Of a DNA stretch of 64,000 bases, positions 19,206 through 30,446 are shown piece after piece; position 1 is the first letter of the stretch, and each line of letters starts with the position of its first letter. The notes beneath the pieces were generated by a model that was not told the origin of the DNA, did no database searches, and saw nothing but the letters and a program-made list of their open reading frames with translations. Location of the stretch: positions 1,701,525 to 1,765,524 of the forward strand of contig OU015570.1 of NCBI GenBank assembly GCA_907165135.1, written 5' to 3'. Source of the DNA: Oikopleura dioica. Its lineage: Eukaryota > Chordata > Appendicularia > Copelata > Oikopleuridae. Position numbers and translations under genes: made by a program.

Positions 19206-22119
19206 CAAAGGCCGGGATAAGAATACAGGACTAAGGTGATCAGTCTCAGTTCTGTCCCCAACCCCGCCCTCACCCGTAGATTATTTTTTCCATATTTCCC
19301 CTTCTGGTATTGCTCTTATGGTTTCTTTTCTTTGGAATTTTTTTGGAAGTTTTTATTTATAGAAAGCGGTTTTTATGAAGTTCATGATATTCTTTATATA
19401 TTCCTGACTTTCACTTATATTGAATTCTTAATTTTTAATCAAAAATATTAAAAAATTTTTATTAAAAATTTTTTCTTTCAGCAATGGTTTGTTTTCCTTC
19501 GAAAAGTCCTCCGTTAGGTCCTCCGAAAAAAAGGGACGAAAAATTATCATTATTTTAGGGGTTGAAAAGGAGTAAGATGTATTTCTTTTGTCCTACAACA
19601 ATTATTAGTCTCAATTAGTGTTACATAACAAGGTTACGTAACACTCTTCGGCAATTTCTGAGTCATCGGAGATATGGTCACTAAATTTTTTTTTATGAAA
19701 ATGATCAGGAGCTTATTCTGCGTCGATCTAGCTATTCTAGAGTCTTCTCACATGATCCACTCAAAAGTTAGCCTTTTGCCTGGCTTAAAAAGGTTGAAAA
19801 CCTTGAAAAATTTTGAAAAAAATTTGAAAAGTACTTTGGCATGATCTATCACCATGCCAAGTTTCAAGTCAATACTCTTTCGAGGGAAAAAGTTGATTTT
19901 TTTGTGCGTTTACCCTAGATATTGGCCCTGAGGAGATTCAATAGATCAAAGATTTTGAAGATTAGTTTTTTACTGTAAGATTTGACTGAAAAATTACAAT
20001 GATAAAATAAAATTTTAATTAAAATAAAAGCTTTCTTAATAAAAAAAACGATTAGAAGTAAAATAAATCTTGTTTTATAATCATGCAGAATTTCTCTCCG
20101 TTAGAAATTTCGTCGAGTTCACTTCTGGGAGAATCAATTTTAGAAAAGGGGCGCATCGACTTTCAGCGATTCAGAGCGCGGATTCTTGGTGACTCTCTCT
20201 CGGATGGATTTTTACGAACTCAAACACCTAGTCAGTAGAAATTCTTACCAAAAAGCGATATTTGGTAGCATCATAACATACGATATGCGAATATTTCTAA
20301 GAGAGTAAAAAGGTAAAAAATGCACAGAAGTATTGAAAAAAGTTAAATTTCTGATTGAGAAAACTCGAGGGGGTGCGACAAGAAAAAACAAAAATCTCAA
20401 GAATTTTACTGAAAAAATAACGAGAAAAGACATGTTTTTGTTGTACGTTTCATTCGATAGATTCGATAAATTTTCAGCTCCGTCGGATATCGGCGATTTT
20501 TTTATCAAAGAAAACGAGCAAGATCACAAAGTTATCATCAATAATGTTTTCCAAATTAAGCACTTTTCTTCTACGTCTTTCACTCAATAAGATTCATTTA
20601 TTTAGTCAAAATCGACGCCCGCTCAGCGGCTTAAGTGGTACGACGCTCTGACAAATTAAGTCGGTTTTTTAAATTAATCGATTATAGTTATATAACAATG
20701 CTTTTGGCAAATTTAAAAATGAACTTTTAAGATCTCATCAAATCAACAAAATATAACCTGTCTTGTAAATCTTATTAAAATAACAAAGAAGATAATCGAA
20801 GGCTTTGATATTCAGATATAATAGATTAAACTCATTCGCAAAACGCCATAGTTGAATAACATTTACAGAAGTTATTTTTTTCTCTATAAACTTATAACAC
20901 TCAGCAAGTGGTGCTAAAAAACCAAAAAAATCGGCTTTTTAGACATTTAAAATGATAGCCTTAATTTTTATACGATTTTTTTCGTAGCGAGTTAATATGT
21001 CTTGTTTACCCTTAATAATTTAATCTCTCCCTTTTTTGGGCTAGCAAGTTAATTAGTCTCGAGAGATAGCGTTAATTTTTATCGAAATTTTTATGTGGCA
21101 AGTTCATATGTCTCGAAAAGCCTTAATTTATTTAATCTCTCCCTTTTTTTGGGCTAGCGAGTTACTTGAACGGCGTAACTTTATTTTTGCTTTTAACGAA
21201 TTTTAATCCTCACAGCTGCATTAACCAGGTGCAGTGGGGAAGGGATAATATAAAGTTATTTTTCAGAAAAGCAAGCGAAAGTATGGCTAATCACCTGTGT
21301 AAACAATCACGGCGCGTGAACCTTAAAGCGCGCACAGGTGTGGCCTGAGGCGCATGAAGCAAAAAGTAAAGCGCTGTTTAAACTAAAAATCTCCGGATAT
21401 CCCAGGTGCACGTCCAGGTGCAGTGAAAACAAATTTGCAATAATTAAAAAATTGCGATCAGCACCTAGTTGCTGCGACACCTGTTGGCGCTAAACCCTTC
21501 GAGCACGAAAAATCATTTTTACGATAATTCGTTAATTTGCAAAAATGCATAAGGTCTCCATGAGCAAGAGAATCAGCGCCGCCCAACAAAAGCTTAATAA
21601 CATACTCCGAAAAGAAGCGATTCCAGGAATGCCTAGCGCGACGCTCTTTACAGTCGCACAAAGTGCCATCGTATTCTCGCCAGCTGAAATAAACGTAGGA
21701 CCTACAACGGGGAGTAGAAATGTAGGCTAGGATTGGGGTATGGAAATTTACAAGTAAAGCGTTCAACGAGGACTTAAGTACAGTAAGGGTAAGCGTAAGA
21801 GGTTAAGTGGAGCTATCGAAACAAGAGCCCGCAACTCATTACAGTAAGAAGCCGATAAAGAATAATGGTAATTTAGAACCAGTTATGGCGAGAAGTCAAG
21901 TAGATGTACGAGTCAGCGATCAGGCACTACGTCGTTAGAGGCAAATTTCAAAGGAACTTCAACACCAAGGCGACTTCCTTACCCCTCCTCACCCACATGT
22001 TCAAGAAAGAGGGATGCGACAGAGTGAATTTGCTTGACGGCGACAGAACGCTACTTGCTTTGTCCAGTGCTTGAGAGGAGCCGATTGACGCAACCGGCGC
22101 GACTCTTCTTGAAACATGC
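19206..22119. other. Long non-coding stretch
   Basis: Apart from the 60-bp tail of the dispersed repeat (19206-19275) I see no transposon ends or domain-bearing frames. A 62-codon frame at 21545-21730 (MHKVSMSKRISAAQQKLNNI) is plausible but unsupported. 20930-21170 contains two copies of a TCTCCCTTTTTTGGGCTAGC word. Confidence 0.35.
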
Positions 22120-22142
22120 TTAGGGTTAGGGTTAGGGTTAGG
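22120..22142. repeat. Interstitial telomere repeat (TTAGGG)
   Basis: Three perfect TTAGGG units and a partial fourth, in otherwise non-telomeric surroundings. Confidence 0.85.
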
Positions 22143-22199
22143 CGGAATGACGTCCAATGCCAAACCATCCATCGAGTGAAAATTCACAGCGAGCATCGA

Positions 22200-22975
22200 T
22201 GTTATTTGCTTGGAACAAGGCGACAAAGAGACCCACCTGGAGTTGGTCTCGCTGGAGGAAGGGCCCAGGCGCCTACAACAGGCACGAAGAGACTTGAGGG
22301 AGGCGATGCAAGCTGAAGATGATCGGATCTGGGGACAGAAGAATGACGCAAGCTACAAAGTTCGCTCTTGCGGTCTTTCTCGGTGCCGTCAGAAGTATCA
22401 GGGATCATAAACAGTAAAAACCCAAAAATTGCCCACCTGAAATTTGGCCGCTTTTTGTCTAAATCCGCCTTTTTTGGAACGAAATCAACCCGAAATTTGG
22501 CCGCTTTTTCAAAAATAAAAAATCTTCTATCAGAATTGGCCCAAAATGATGCTATTTCTGATCATCTTTAGCTTTTTAAAGTGTTTTAATCATTAAAAAT
22601 GACTAAATTTTAATAAAAATGTCTTCAGACAAACAAAAATTTGAAAATCATGCCGATTTTCGAAAATTTCGAAACTTCGCTTTTTGAAGAAGGGACTTGG
22701 CTAACCGGCAAAAAACCCAAAATTCTGCCGCTTTTTTCGGGAATTTGTATCTAAAAACCGGCCAATTTTCGGGTTTTCACTGTAAAGAAGCTCGCTCTTG
22801 TTAAACACACTTTTCATGCTTTACTTATGTTGTCTGCACCGAAAAAAGAAAATCTTTTGCCAGACCACAGCGAATCGTAGTCCTTATCTTAGAAAACAAA
22901 AGGAGCTCGACGAACTAAGAATAAGAACCAGGCCAGAGAGACCGAAACAAAGGTATGACGACTTCAGATAAGGGA
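22200..22975 (+). pseudogene. Coding-like fragments interrupted by a MITE
   Basis: 22210-22410 reads as a charged helix (LEEGPRRLQQARRDLREAMQ). Beyond the MITE at 22412-22782 the sequence is again coding-like (LRKQKELDELRIRTRPERPK near 22900). No family recognised and frames are broken. It could be an old gag or a host-gene remnant. Confidence 0.2.
22412..22782. mobile_element. 371-bp CAGT-type MITE
   Basis: Ends CAGTAAAAACCC and, inverted, CAGTGAAAACCC. Both continue into AAAATTGGCC or AAATTTGGCCGC-like words. The flank is TA on the right. The CAGT start is that of Tc1/mariner-type elements. Confidence 0.65.
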
Positions 22976-24978
22976 AGCCAGCGAAGGGAGACGAGTCAGA
23001 GACTCAGAAACCTTATGAATAAGGTCAGTAAGATACAGTATGGGAAAACGGAATTCCTAGAGCAAGACAAAATTGGGCCCTTAATCATAATTTTTATCGA
23101 AATGACGTGCGAAAACCCGAGTTTAGACTAGGGTCGGACACAAAAAAAAGTTCTCAAATCCGTCTCTTCTCATCAGTACCGAATTCAGCATGGTCAAAAA
23201 CCCCCGCCCACAAAAATTTAGCACCATTGGTGGTGAACGTTAGATAAGAGAGGCTAAAAACCCTTAAAAATGCCTATTTAAAAAATATAGGTAAAAAATC
23301 TTTAGAAAATCGAATTCAATATAAAAATAATGCGGATAAATTATTTTATTTTATTGATAGGCAGGAAAGAGTTGAAACTATATGTGAGAAAAGATTCAGA
23401 GGCAGAAATGAAATATAAGGACATTTGAGGTGCCTTTTACATTGCAAATAACACATTTTTTCTTTAAATAGCTATATAAAAACGGCCTCATCTCAATAAA
23501 TCTAAGATGTGCAATCTTAATAATTGTGGTCCATATAAAACAGACACTTGGCTCTCATCTTCAATAAAAATTTTGTGCATAGCTATTTGGAATATTTTAT
23601 AAAATCTTTTTTTCTAATGTCCGAATAGGGATAATTTGGAAAAATTCAACTTTTTGAATACAATCTCCAAGCATTTTTTCTGGCTTATAGGTGGAAGAAA
23701 CATGGTTAATGGCTTAAATTGAAGCTTGCTAAATTCTTTATAATATGCTTTATATTTGGACCAACCAGCCGGTAATTCTAGACCTACCAGCTGGTAAAAT
23801 GATTGAAACCTTTTCCAATTTTCCAAAATTTTTATTGAAATGTCTTATACATATATATAAAAATAATTTGAAAAAGTACTCATCACATGACTTGAGAAGG
23901 ACCCATGGAGGTCCCCTACTGCTGAAAGACCCATATTCCTGGAAGAATATTGAAAAAAAAGAAAAAGTGCAGTTAAAAAATAAATTAATATATGTCGCGT
24001 AACGCGATCAATAATTCATAAAAAATGAAAAAAGTAACGCACCTTAAGCACATTAAGGGAGACCACAACATTATTCGATAATAGATTCTTCTACCTCTCT
24101 GTTTTTCGGAGAGCAGTTTTGAATACATGAGGTAGAAAAATCTATTAGATTCGACGGAGATGGCTCCCCGCGCTTCGACAACGTTTTCCGACCATTTCAT
24201 CCGAGTTCTGTCGAGATGATTTCTAATTAACCCTTTTCTGACGGGGCGGTAACTGACCTTGACGGAGTTTTACGCCAGAAAGCAGGTTAAGGAGAATGGA
24301 GAGAAAACACTGTCGCGAAGAGTAACCTTCTTACTAAATCCTAACTTTGGAGATTCTCCGCCTACGAAATATCGATAATCGGCATCATCGATGAGCGTGT
24401 TTTGTGCATTAAAAGCACGCTCCATAGTCGTGGCTATGCTCCGCAGACCAACTACTTCACAAGCCGTGCAGGAGCAGTCAAAACCACAACTGGTCCCTCG
24501 GTTAACCAGATATGGAGCTGCTGCCACTTGACAAAAAAGTCTTGCACTGGCCCAATTTCGTCCAAAACACTTCTCCTAGAAAAAAAATAAATCAAATGCA
24601 CTCATTTATACCTATTTATTTATTCTAAAGCTAACTAGACTTAATCACAACAACTTGTTCAACAACGTAATTTTTTCTTGTTGAGCAAGTTTTCATGACT
24701 GCTAAGAAGTATTTGAAACAAAAAATGGGACCTGGACTTTGGTCTCTTCGATAGGACCGCCGTTCCCGCGGCCCTATAACCGATGTTGTTGGTGATTTTC
24801 TTCTTTTTAATATCGATATTTGGCTACAGCAATCTGAGAAAATTTTTGGCGTAAGTTGTTGAAAAAACAGAGATCGAATATTGGTATCAGTAAAATATTT
24901 TATTTTTGCAGCAAAAAATAGAAGCTGAAGCGAATGTGAGAATTAAAGCAGTAAGCAGTTTGAAAAGGGAATGTGATT
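22976..24978. other. Mostly non-coding DNA
   Basis: 23885-23945 carries another GGACCCATGGAGG / GCTGAAAGACCC module. A minus-strand frame at 24270-24527 (VNRGTSCGFDCSCTACEVVG) is Cys-rich but I cannot assign it. Nothing else stands out. Confidence 0.35.
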
Positions 24979-25559
24979 TTATAAGTGTTGATTGATGATC
25001 CGCTCGAAGACAGCTCTCCAGTAATCGATGCAAGAATTTCTACTAAGATGAACATCATCGTCAAAATCGAATTTTTTGATGAGGATGAATTCGCCCATCT
25101 TCTTTGTCCTCAGAAATTTTAATAAAGCATGTTAATTGATCCAATTTCTTTTAATGTGTACCTCTTCCAGCAGATAATTATACCGATCAAGAAACCAGAC
25201 AGATTTTTTTTTAATTAGCGGGCATGGCGGCAGAATAAAGCAATACGATTTCGCACGAGGAAAACAACCTCGAATAGCTTTTTCGAGTATTGCTACAGAT
25301 TCAGAAATTTTCTCCTAAATTCGATTTGAAATTTCTTATATTCTTTGTGAATTACGCATGTGCGTTGTATATCATTTATTCCGATGAATAAGAAGAGTGT
25401 TTCTTTGAAATCAAAAGGGCAGTTTTGACGGCAAATATCACACTTGTTTATTGTGTGACCTTTTCTTGGAACTCGTTCGCTGCTCTCATATTTTGGAACA
25501 GCCCTTGGCTTGGAAAATCTATACTTTTTGCACTCGGGGGGCAATATTCGTCTGACTTC
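24979..25559 (-). CDS. SGNH/GDSL hydrolase-like gene, three exons, 5' end missing
   Basis: Exons 25559-25356, 25314-25162 and 25098-24979, introns of 41 and 63 bp, all GT-AG and phase 0. Exon 1 contains CPFDFKETLFLFIGINDIQR, where GxND is SGNH block III. Exon 2 continues with a helix and FPRAKSYCFILPPCP, a typical strand-loop before the last motif. Exon 3 has FDDDVHLSRNS, the DxxH of block V that supplies the catalytic Asp and His. The block I GDS serine is not seen. Readable coding continues to about 25670 in another frame, so an upstream exon was probably cut off by the piggyBac-type element beginning at 25682. Such esterase domains act on acyl esters and also occur in some transposon proteins. 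Function here is unknown. Confidence 0.55.
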
Positions 25560-25681
25560 TTACGAAATAAATTTGCCAATCTGGCATAATTCTAACTTGC
25601 CATTTTTGAATTATCTTTCGGCGGTGTTTTCTGCTTGAGTAAGTCGAGAGCCCCACTATATATAAAAGAAAATTTCCTTAA

Positions 25682-26539
25682 CCCCACGAGTCAAATTGAA
25701 GGGCGTAACCCCATGAGTCTAAGTCGACATTTTTTGTCGAAATGGCCTTCCCGGTGCGATAACCTATTGAAAATTAGTACTTATACTAATTGAAACGTGC
25801 TCATTCTCATGAAGCATTTTGTTTTTCTCTAGCATGAGTAGAACATGATATATTTGGTCTGACCCAATTTTACAAGCACCGTTCCATCTTTTTTTAGCGG
25901 CGCGCAAATTTTCAAATCTTCATGACAATATTTGAATGGAAACAGACTGAATCAATGAATAAGGCCAAGGTTTTAGCAGGATTACTGCATGATGTAGAAA
26001 TGCTTCCGTTTTTGCTGCCTGTATTACCATTCTTTACGCGCTTGTTTTTCAAAAATGTCTGACTCCGAAAATGAAAATATAGCTGAGAGAATTCTTTCCG
26101 ATGAAGAGATCACAGAGTTTCTTGAAAAAATTGAAGAAGAATTGTTCTGTCCGCCTTCTTACAGATTTCACCACTTGAAGTCATCACTTCTGTTCCTAGC
26201 TCAGACTATCTTCATTTTATCTAATTGTAAATGTCTTATTTGAATTCTACGCATTTGAAAACCTACATCATGTACATTTTTGAACGAAATAAATCCGATT
26301 CTTTGATCCGAAATAATTGTCGGAAGGTTATCGCAAGTACTTTCACGTTGGTGCAGTAAGTGATTAATCCGGTACCAAGCGCCACCAAAAGGGATAAGCG
26401 CGCTCTTTTTTTGGTCAGAGGTGCTTAATACCAGTTTGAATATCCGTTACATTTTTCAGCTCGATCCGGATCACAGATAGATCAGTACAGCTGATTTAAA
26501 CCGGATTTCGACAAAAAATGTCGACTAAGACTCGTGGGA
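25682..26539. mobile_element. piggyBac-type element, 858 bp, with leftover N-terminal ORF
   Basis: Flanked by TTAA at 25678-25681 and 26540-26543. Ends CCCCACGAGTC and (inverted) TCCCACGAGTC. A longer inner inverted repeat AAGTCGACATTTTTTGTCGA lies at 25720-25739 and 26504-26525. It contains the short ORF at 26055. This fits a non-autonomous derivative formed by internal deletion. Confidence 0.75.
26055..26243 (+). CDS. Short acidic ORF, possible N-terminal stub of a piggyBac transposase
   Basis: 62 codons starting MSDSENENIAERILSDEEITE, ending FLEKIEEELFCPPS before the sequence loses coding character. An acidic start with LSDEEIxEFLE resembles the disordered N-termini of piggyBac transposases. 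It sits in the middle of a TTAA-flanked element, which supports that reading. No DDD catalytic core is present. Confidence 0.35.
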   Translation: MSDSENENIAERILSDEEITEFLEKIEEELFCPPSYRFHHLKSSLLFLAQTIFILSNCKCLI

Positions 26540-26794
26540 TTAAACCTACATCGCAACTTAGTCTTATTGCATAGGTTTTCCCCTCGGGGCGTTTTTTTGA
26601 CTACTTCTTCGTCATCAGTATTAATATGAGCATTCAAACGTCCTCTTTGAAATTAACGATCGCTTTTTTTGAGGATTCGTAGCTCATTGAGGGTGCCAAA
26701 ATGCAATTTTTTGTTGTTCCATTTTCCTTTTTAGGCCATGATCGCTTTTTGATGAGCTGCATCTTGTTTTTTTCGAAAGCGCTCCTCTTTCTCC

Positions 26795-26950
26795 TCAGCC
26801 TCTGCCATGCTGACTTTGTTTTGTCGGAAAAATGAAGCCAAGTCCCGCACAAAATATTTTATCACAAAATGCACATTTGGCCTTGTTTTGCAACGATTTC
26901 CTCATAATTCTGTAGCAACCATCGCGCCCGGAGCACACATGTTCTTTGCA
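26795..26950 (-). pseudogene. Cys-rich coding fragment cut by the palindrome edge
   Basis: 52 codons with CKEHVCSGRDGC and KCAFCDKIFCAG, spacing suggestive of a small zinc-binding module such as the C-terminal Cys-rich tail of piggyBac transposases. It starts within 7 bp of the outer palindrome border (26957), so its upstream part was probably lost there. The assignment is weak. Confidence 0.25.
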
Positions 26951-26956
26951 GCATAA

Positions 26957-28282
26957 GAGTTTTCAGAGTTGAAGTGGTAGTTGCCGATCATAATTATGAC
27001 ATTGTTCTTCCGGCGACTGCTTTCGGTCATTTTGAAATTGATAACGAGAGAAAAGTTGCTATTTTGGACGGTGAGGTAGTTCCGCTAGTACAGAAAGGTG
27101 GTCACGTTGAGGTCAATCTTATTGAGTGAGTGGTTCTAGCGCCGTTTGAGTCTTTGGTCGTGGCTGGAAAGTGCTCACTTGATTCTAGAGCTCAAGGAAT
27201 AGTAGCGGTAGAGCGGTCGTCTTCTGGATTTTTGCCCGAAAATGATATCGAGCTGGTCGAGAGCATCGTCGATGCTTCCAAGGAGGTCAACGTGATGCTT
27301 GTTAACAATAATCCTTTCGAAGTCGAGGTTCCAGAGGCGGCAAAAATTGCTGACGGACACTAGCTTGAGCCTACTAAAAATGAATTTGAGTCTAATGAGC
27401 TTGTTGCTATCCAAGAGCACCCAGATCTAGAATTGGAAGCACGTGCGGCTGCCGAGCTTCGTAAAAAGCGGTTTAACCCATCAGCGTCTGAAGTCTATAA
27501 TGAGGTCGAGATAGGGGCGTGGCTTGATAAGACGGAGTCTGAAGGATTTCGCGATCTTATGGGTGTCCATCGTGTTGTGTTCTCCACTTCTGATGAGGAC
27601 ATCGGCATTATCAACCAGTATGCTTATTCCATCCGATGGAAAGATGAGACGAAAGTTGTGTACTCTAAGCCCATCAAACCGAAATTCGCGTTGAGGGAGG
27701 AAGGGTCTCAGATGCTTCGGAAGTGGTGTCGAATGGATGTGATACAGAAAGGCGTGTCCCCAAATAATAGTCCACTTTTCTTTATAAGAAAAAAAGAATG
27801 GTCGCTGCCGCCCAATTCTGGACGCCCGTTTGACAAATAAGGAGACGCTTACAGAACGCTGGCCGTTACCTTCCATGGAAACCATGCTTAACCAAATCTC
27901 TGGTATAATAAGCAAATCGGAAGGGAACATTTACATGTCTGTCACAGATATCAGTTCGGCTTATTCGCAGCTTCTTCTCACCAAGGATTCTAGGAAGAAA
28001 GTTGCTTTCTCTTTCGGCCCGGACCAATACACGGCAAAGAGGGTACTGTTCGGGCTCGCCAATGCACCTTCTTTGTTTTCGCTTCTGATGCGAAACGTGC
28101 TCAATGGGATCGAGAACGTGTTTTGTCTAATTGACGACATCATTGTTCTTAGTCACAGCTACCAGGAGCACATGCACGCTCTGAAGGAGATTTTCACGCG
28201 GCTAATCTCTGTGGGTATCACTCTGGCTCCCGCGAAAACGCGAATTTGCTGTACGAGGAATTCGAGTACCTCGGGTACGTGA
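26957..28282 (+). pseudogene. pol: Left-arm retroelement protease-RT, broken
   Basis: Copy of the right-arm frame at 40954-42498. It starts in the middle of the protease, because the palindrome border removes the active-site DSG region. Compared with the right arm it has three private lesions: a TGA at 27126-27128, a TAG at 27361-27363 and an extra A in the A-run near 27790 that shifts frame. The RT core is otherwise readable (VTDISSAYSQLLL, FGLANAPSLFSLL, LIDDIIVLS). It also shares the frame break at the RT/RNase H junction (about 28245) with the right arm. Confidence 0.85.
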
Positions 28283-30327
28283 TTTCACGTAGGGGTTTGC
28301 GGCCAATAAAAAGCAAGCTTGACTCGATCATACAGTTTCCGGCACCGAAATCGCGACGAGAAGTTCGACGCTTTTGCGGCCTTTGCGTTTTTTACTCAAA
28401 GCATTTGCCCAACATCATGATGACTCTTAATCCCTTGCATAAGATGTGCTCGAATACGGCGGAGAAATTTCAGTGGAGGGTTGTTCATCAGGAGGCGTTT
28501 GAGAAAGCAAAGGAGATACTCAAGAAAGCGGTAGAACTTGTCCATGTTGATGATTCACTTGATCTGGTCTTGATAACTGACGCTTCTGACCTGGGCATTG
28601 CCGGGGCTTTGCACCAAAGACAGAAAGATGGCATTCTTGTTCCATTAGGGTTTTACTCAAGGCGACTTGTACCGGGTGAGCAGAGGTTAAGCAGTAGATA
28701 TAAGGAGTTTTTGGCTCTAGTGGCGTCACTAGAATTCTTCGAGAGCTACACTTTTGCGCGTATGGTGTACTGTATCACCAATCACGCCTCTCTCGTTGGT
28801 GTTTTAGAGCAGAAGCGGCTCAAGGAGAATCTACCCGTAAGGGTCCTGAATCTCTTTGCCAGGATCACTCGCTTTGACGTCCGCGCCATCAAACACGAGA
28901 GAAATGATCACCCAGGGATAGTTGCAATTGATGCGCTCTCGCGTAGTTTCCCTGTAGCGACTTTCTCTGACTTTGATGAATCAGATGATCTCGCCGTCTG
29001 TCACTCCCTCGAAGCCACACTCGGTCCACAAACGCAAGTCTGCTCTATTTTGCAGTGTAAAAGGTACAATTTGCGTTCAAATAAGGCCGTCGAGTCGGAT
29101 GATACAATGTTCATTGTCGATGGATTACCGTACTCGGTCGAGATGCTAAAGAAGGCGCAAGATAATGACGCGTTCGTCGCCAATGAGGTTGCCAGGAGAG
29201 CGGCTTTCAAGCACGAGAATGGACTGTTTTACAGCCAGGATTACGTCATTAAGCCATTATTACTTCTTCCTGAGGACATTGCCCATTCTGTTGCGTCTTT
29301 TCTCCATCAGAAAATGGAACATCCGGGGAGCAAGGCTCTTGCCTCGATGTTTTCGCGATATTTTCGAACGCGTAACATCACTAAAGTAGCGGTCGACATT
29401 TGCTCTAACTGCTCAGTTTGTATCCAGAGAAAGCCTAGACCACCCTTAAGACCATGTGATCGTCCAGCGCCAAATATCGGAGTTCTTCCTTGGCAATATG
29501 TCTACCTAGATTTAGCAGATATGGGGAGCTGTGATTCAAATGGGAATCGCTACATTTGCGGGCTCTTTGACGGGCTCACCCATTTTCTAATCGCATGCCC
29601 TCTGAAATCGAAAAGCGCTAAGGACGTAGCACACGCGTTGAGCTCTCTTCTTCTGAGTCAGAACATTGTCAACACCAGGTTGATCACCGATTATGATCAG
29701 TCATTTAAGGCTGTTGTTCCCCTTTTACAGAAGTTAAATATTTCTGTAGGTTTTATTTCACCAATGCACCCGCCAGGAAATCGTATTGAACGATGCTGGC
29801 GGTATTTAAAGGTTAAGAGCCAAATTTTGTCGCTGTCACGTGAGAACTGGAGTTATGAGTTACAGTATCTACTGTTCCTTATTAATAACTCTCCAAGTTC
29901 TTCTCTAGATGGCCTTACCCCCTCTGAATGTCTCACGGGACGCCTACTTCCTCTGCCACTCTTCAAGGCCTCAGAGAATGAAGACATACAGGTGTATGAT
30001 CCACTCAGTTGGTATTCATATATCACTGGGTGGCTCTCTAATCTCGGTCAGGAGTTAAGTGCGCGCCAAATGGACAAGTTTATTCGAAGTGAGATCCCCT
30101 TACATAAGGGTATCAAGCTCAAAGAAGGCCAGCACGTTTTCTATTGGAAACCGCAGCGTGAGGGTAATTCGAAGAAGTTATATGTCCATTGGGAAGGTCG
30201 CGGGAAAGTGACAGAAAGGTTACAAGCCGGAGCTTACAGGATCAAAACGAGTGAGGGGAAGACTTTAGTCAGAAATATACGGCACTTGCGCCCGTATAAT
30301 CCATCGTCAGAGCCCGCGCTAGAATAA
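28246..30327 (+). CDS. pol: Left-arm RNase H-integrase portion of Ty3/gypsy pol
   Basis: 693 codons without interruption. The order is: RT thumb start (EEFEYLGYVISRRGL); RNase H with LITDASDLGIAGAL; then the zinc-binding HHCC region ending DICSNCSVCIQRK; then the integrase core with YLDLADMG (first Asp), LITDYDQSFK (second Asp) and PGNRIERCWRYLK (Glu). It finishes with a GPY/F-type module (KLYVHWEGRGKV...YRIKTSEGKTLV...IRHLRPY). This order (RH before IN, GPY/F tail) is that of Ty3/gypsy. The frame starts 37 bp inside the end of the preceding RT frame, in another phase, so RT and RNase H are disconnected by an indel. Predicted protein identical to the right-arm copy. Confidence 0.9.
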   Translation: MLYEEFEYLGYVISRRGLRPIKSKLDSIIQFPAPKSRREVRRFCGLCVFYSKHLPNIMMTLNPLHKMCSNTAEKFQWRVVHQEAFEKAKEILKKAVELVHVDDSLDLVLITDASDLGIAGALHQRQKDGILVPLGFYSRRLVPGEQRLSSRYKEFLALVASLEFFESYTFARMVYCITNHASLVGVLEQKRLKENLPVRVLNLFARITRFDVRAIKHERNDHPGIVAIDALSRSFPVATFSDFDESDDLAVCHSLEATLGPQTQVCSILQCKRYNLRSNKAVESDDTMFIVDGLPYSVEMLKKAQDNDAFVANEVARRAAFKHENGLFYSQDYVIKPLLLLPEDIAHSVASFLHQKMEHPGSKALASMFSRYFRTRNITKVAVDICSNCSVCIQRKPRPPLRPCDRPAPNIGVLPWQYVYLDLADMGSCDSNGNRYICGLFDGLTHFLIACPLKSKSAKDVAHALSSLLLSQNIVNTRLITDYDQSFKAVVPLLQKLNISVGFISPMHPPGNRIERCWRYLKVKSQILSLSRENWSYELQYLLFLINNSPSSSLDGLTPSECLTGRLLPLPLFKASENEDIQVYDPLSWYSYITGWLSNLGQELSARQMDKFIRSEIPLHKGIKLKEGQHVFYWKPQREGNSKKLYVHWEGRGKVTERLQAGAYRIKTSEGKTLVRNIRHLRPYNPSSEPALE

Positions 30328-30446
30328 GGTTTCTTTTTTCTAGAATGGGTTAATTTTCTCCGTTCTTTTTGTAAATACAGTTAAATTCAAGATTTTAAAT
30401 TTTCACTACTGTAGCTCATTATTTACTTAAGGGGGTGACGCGCGAA

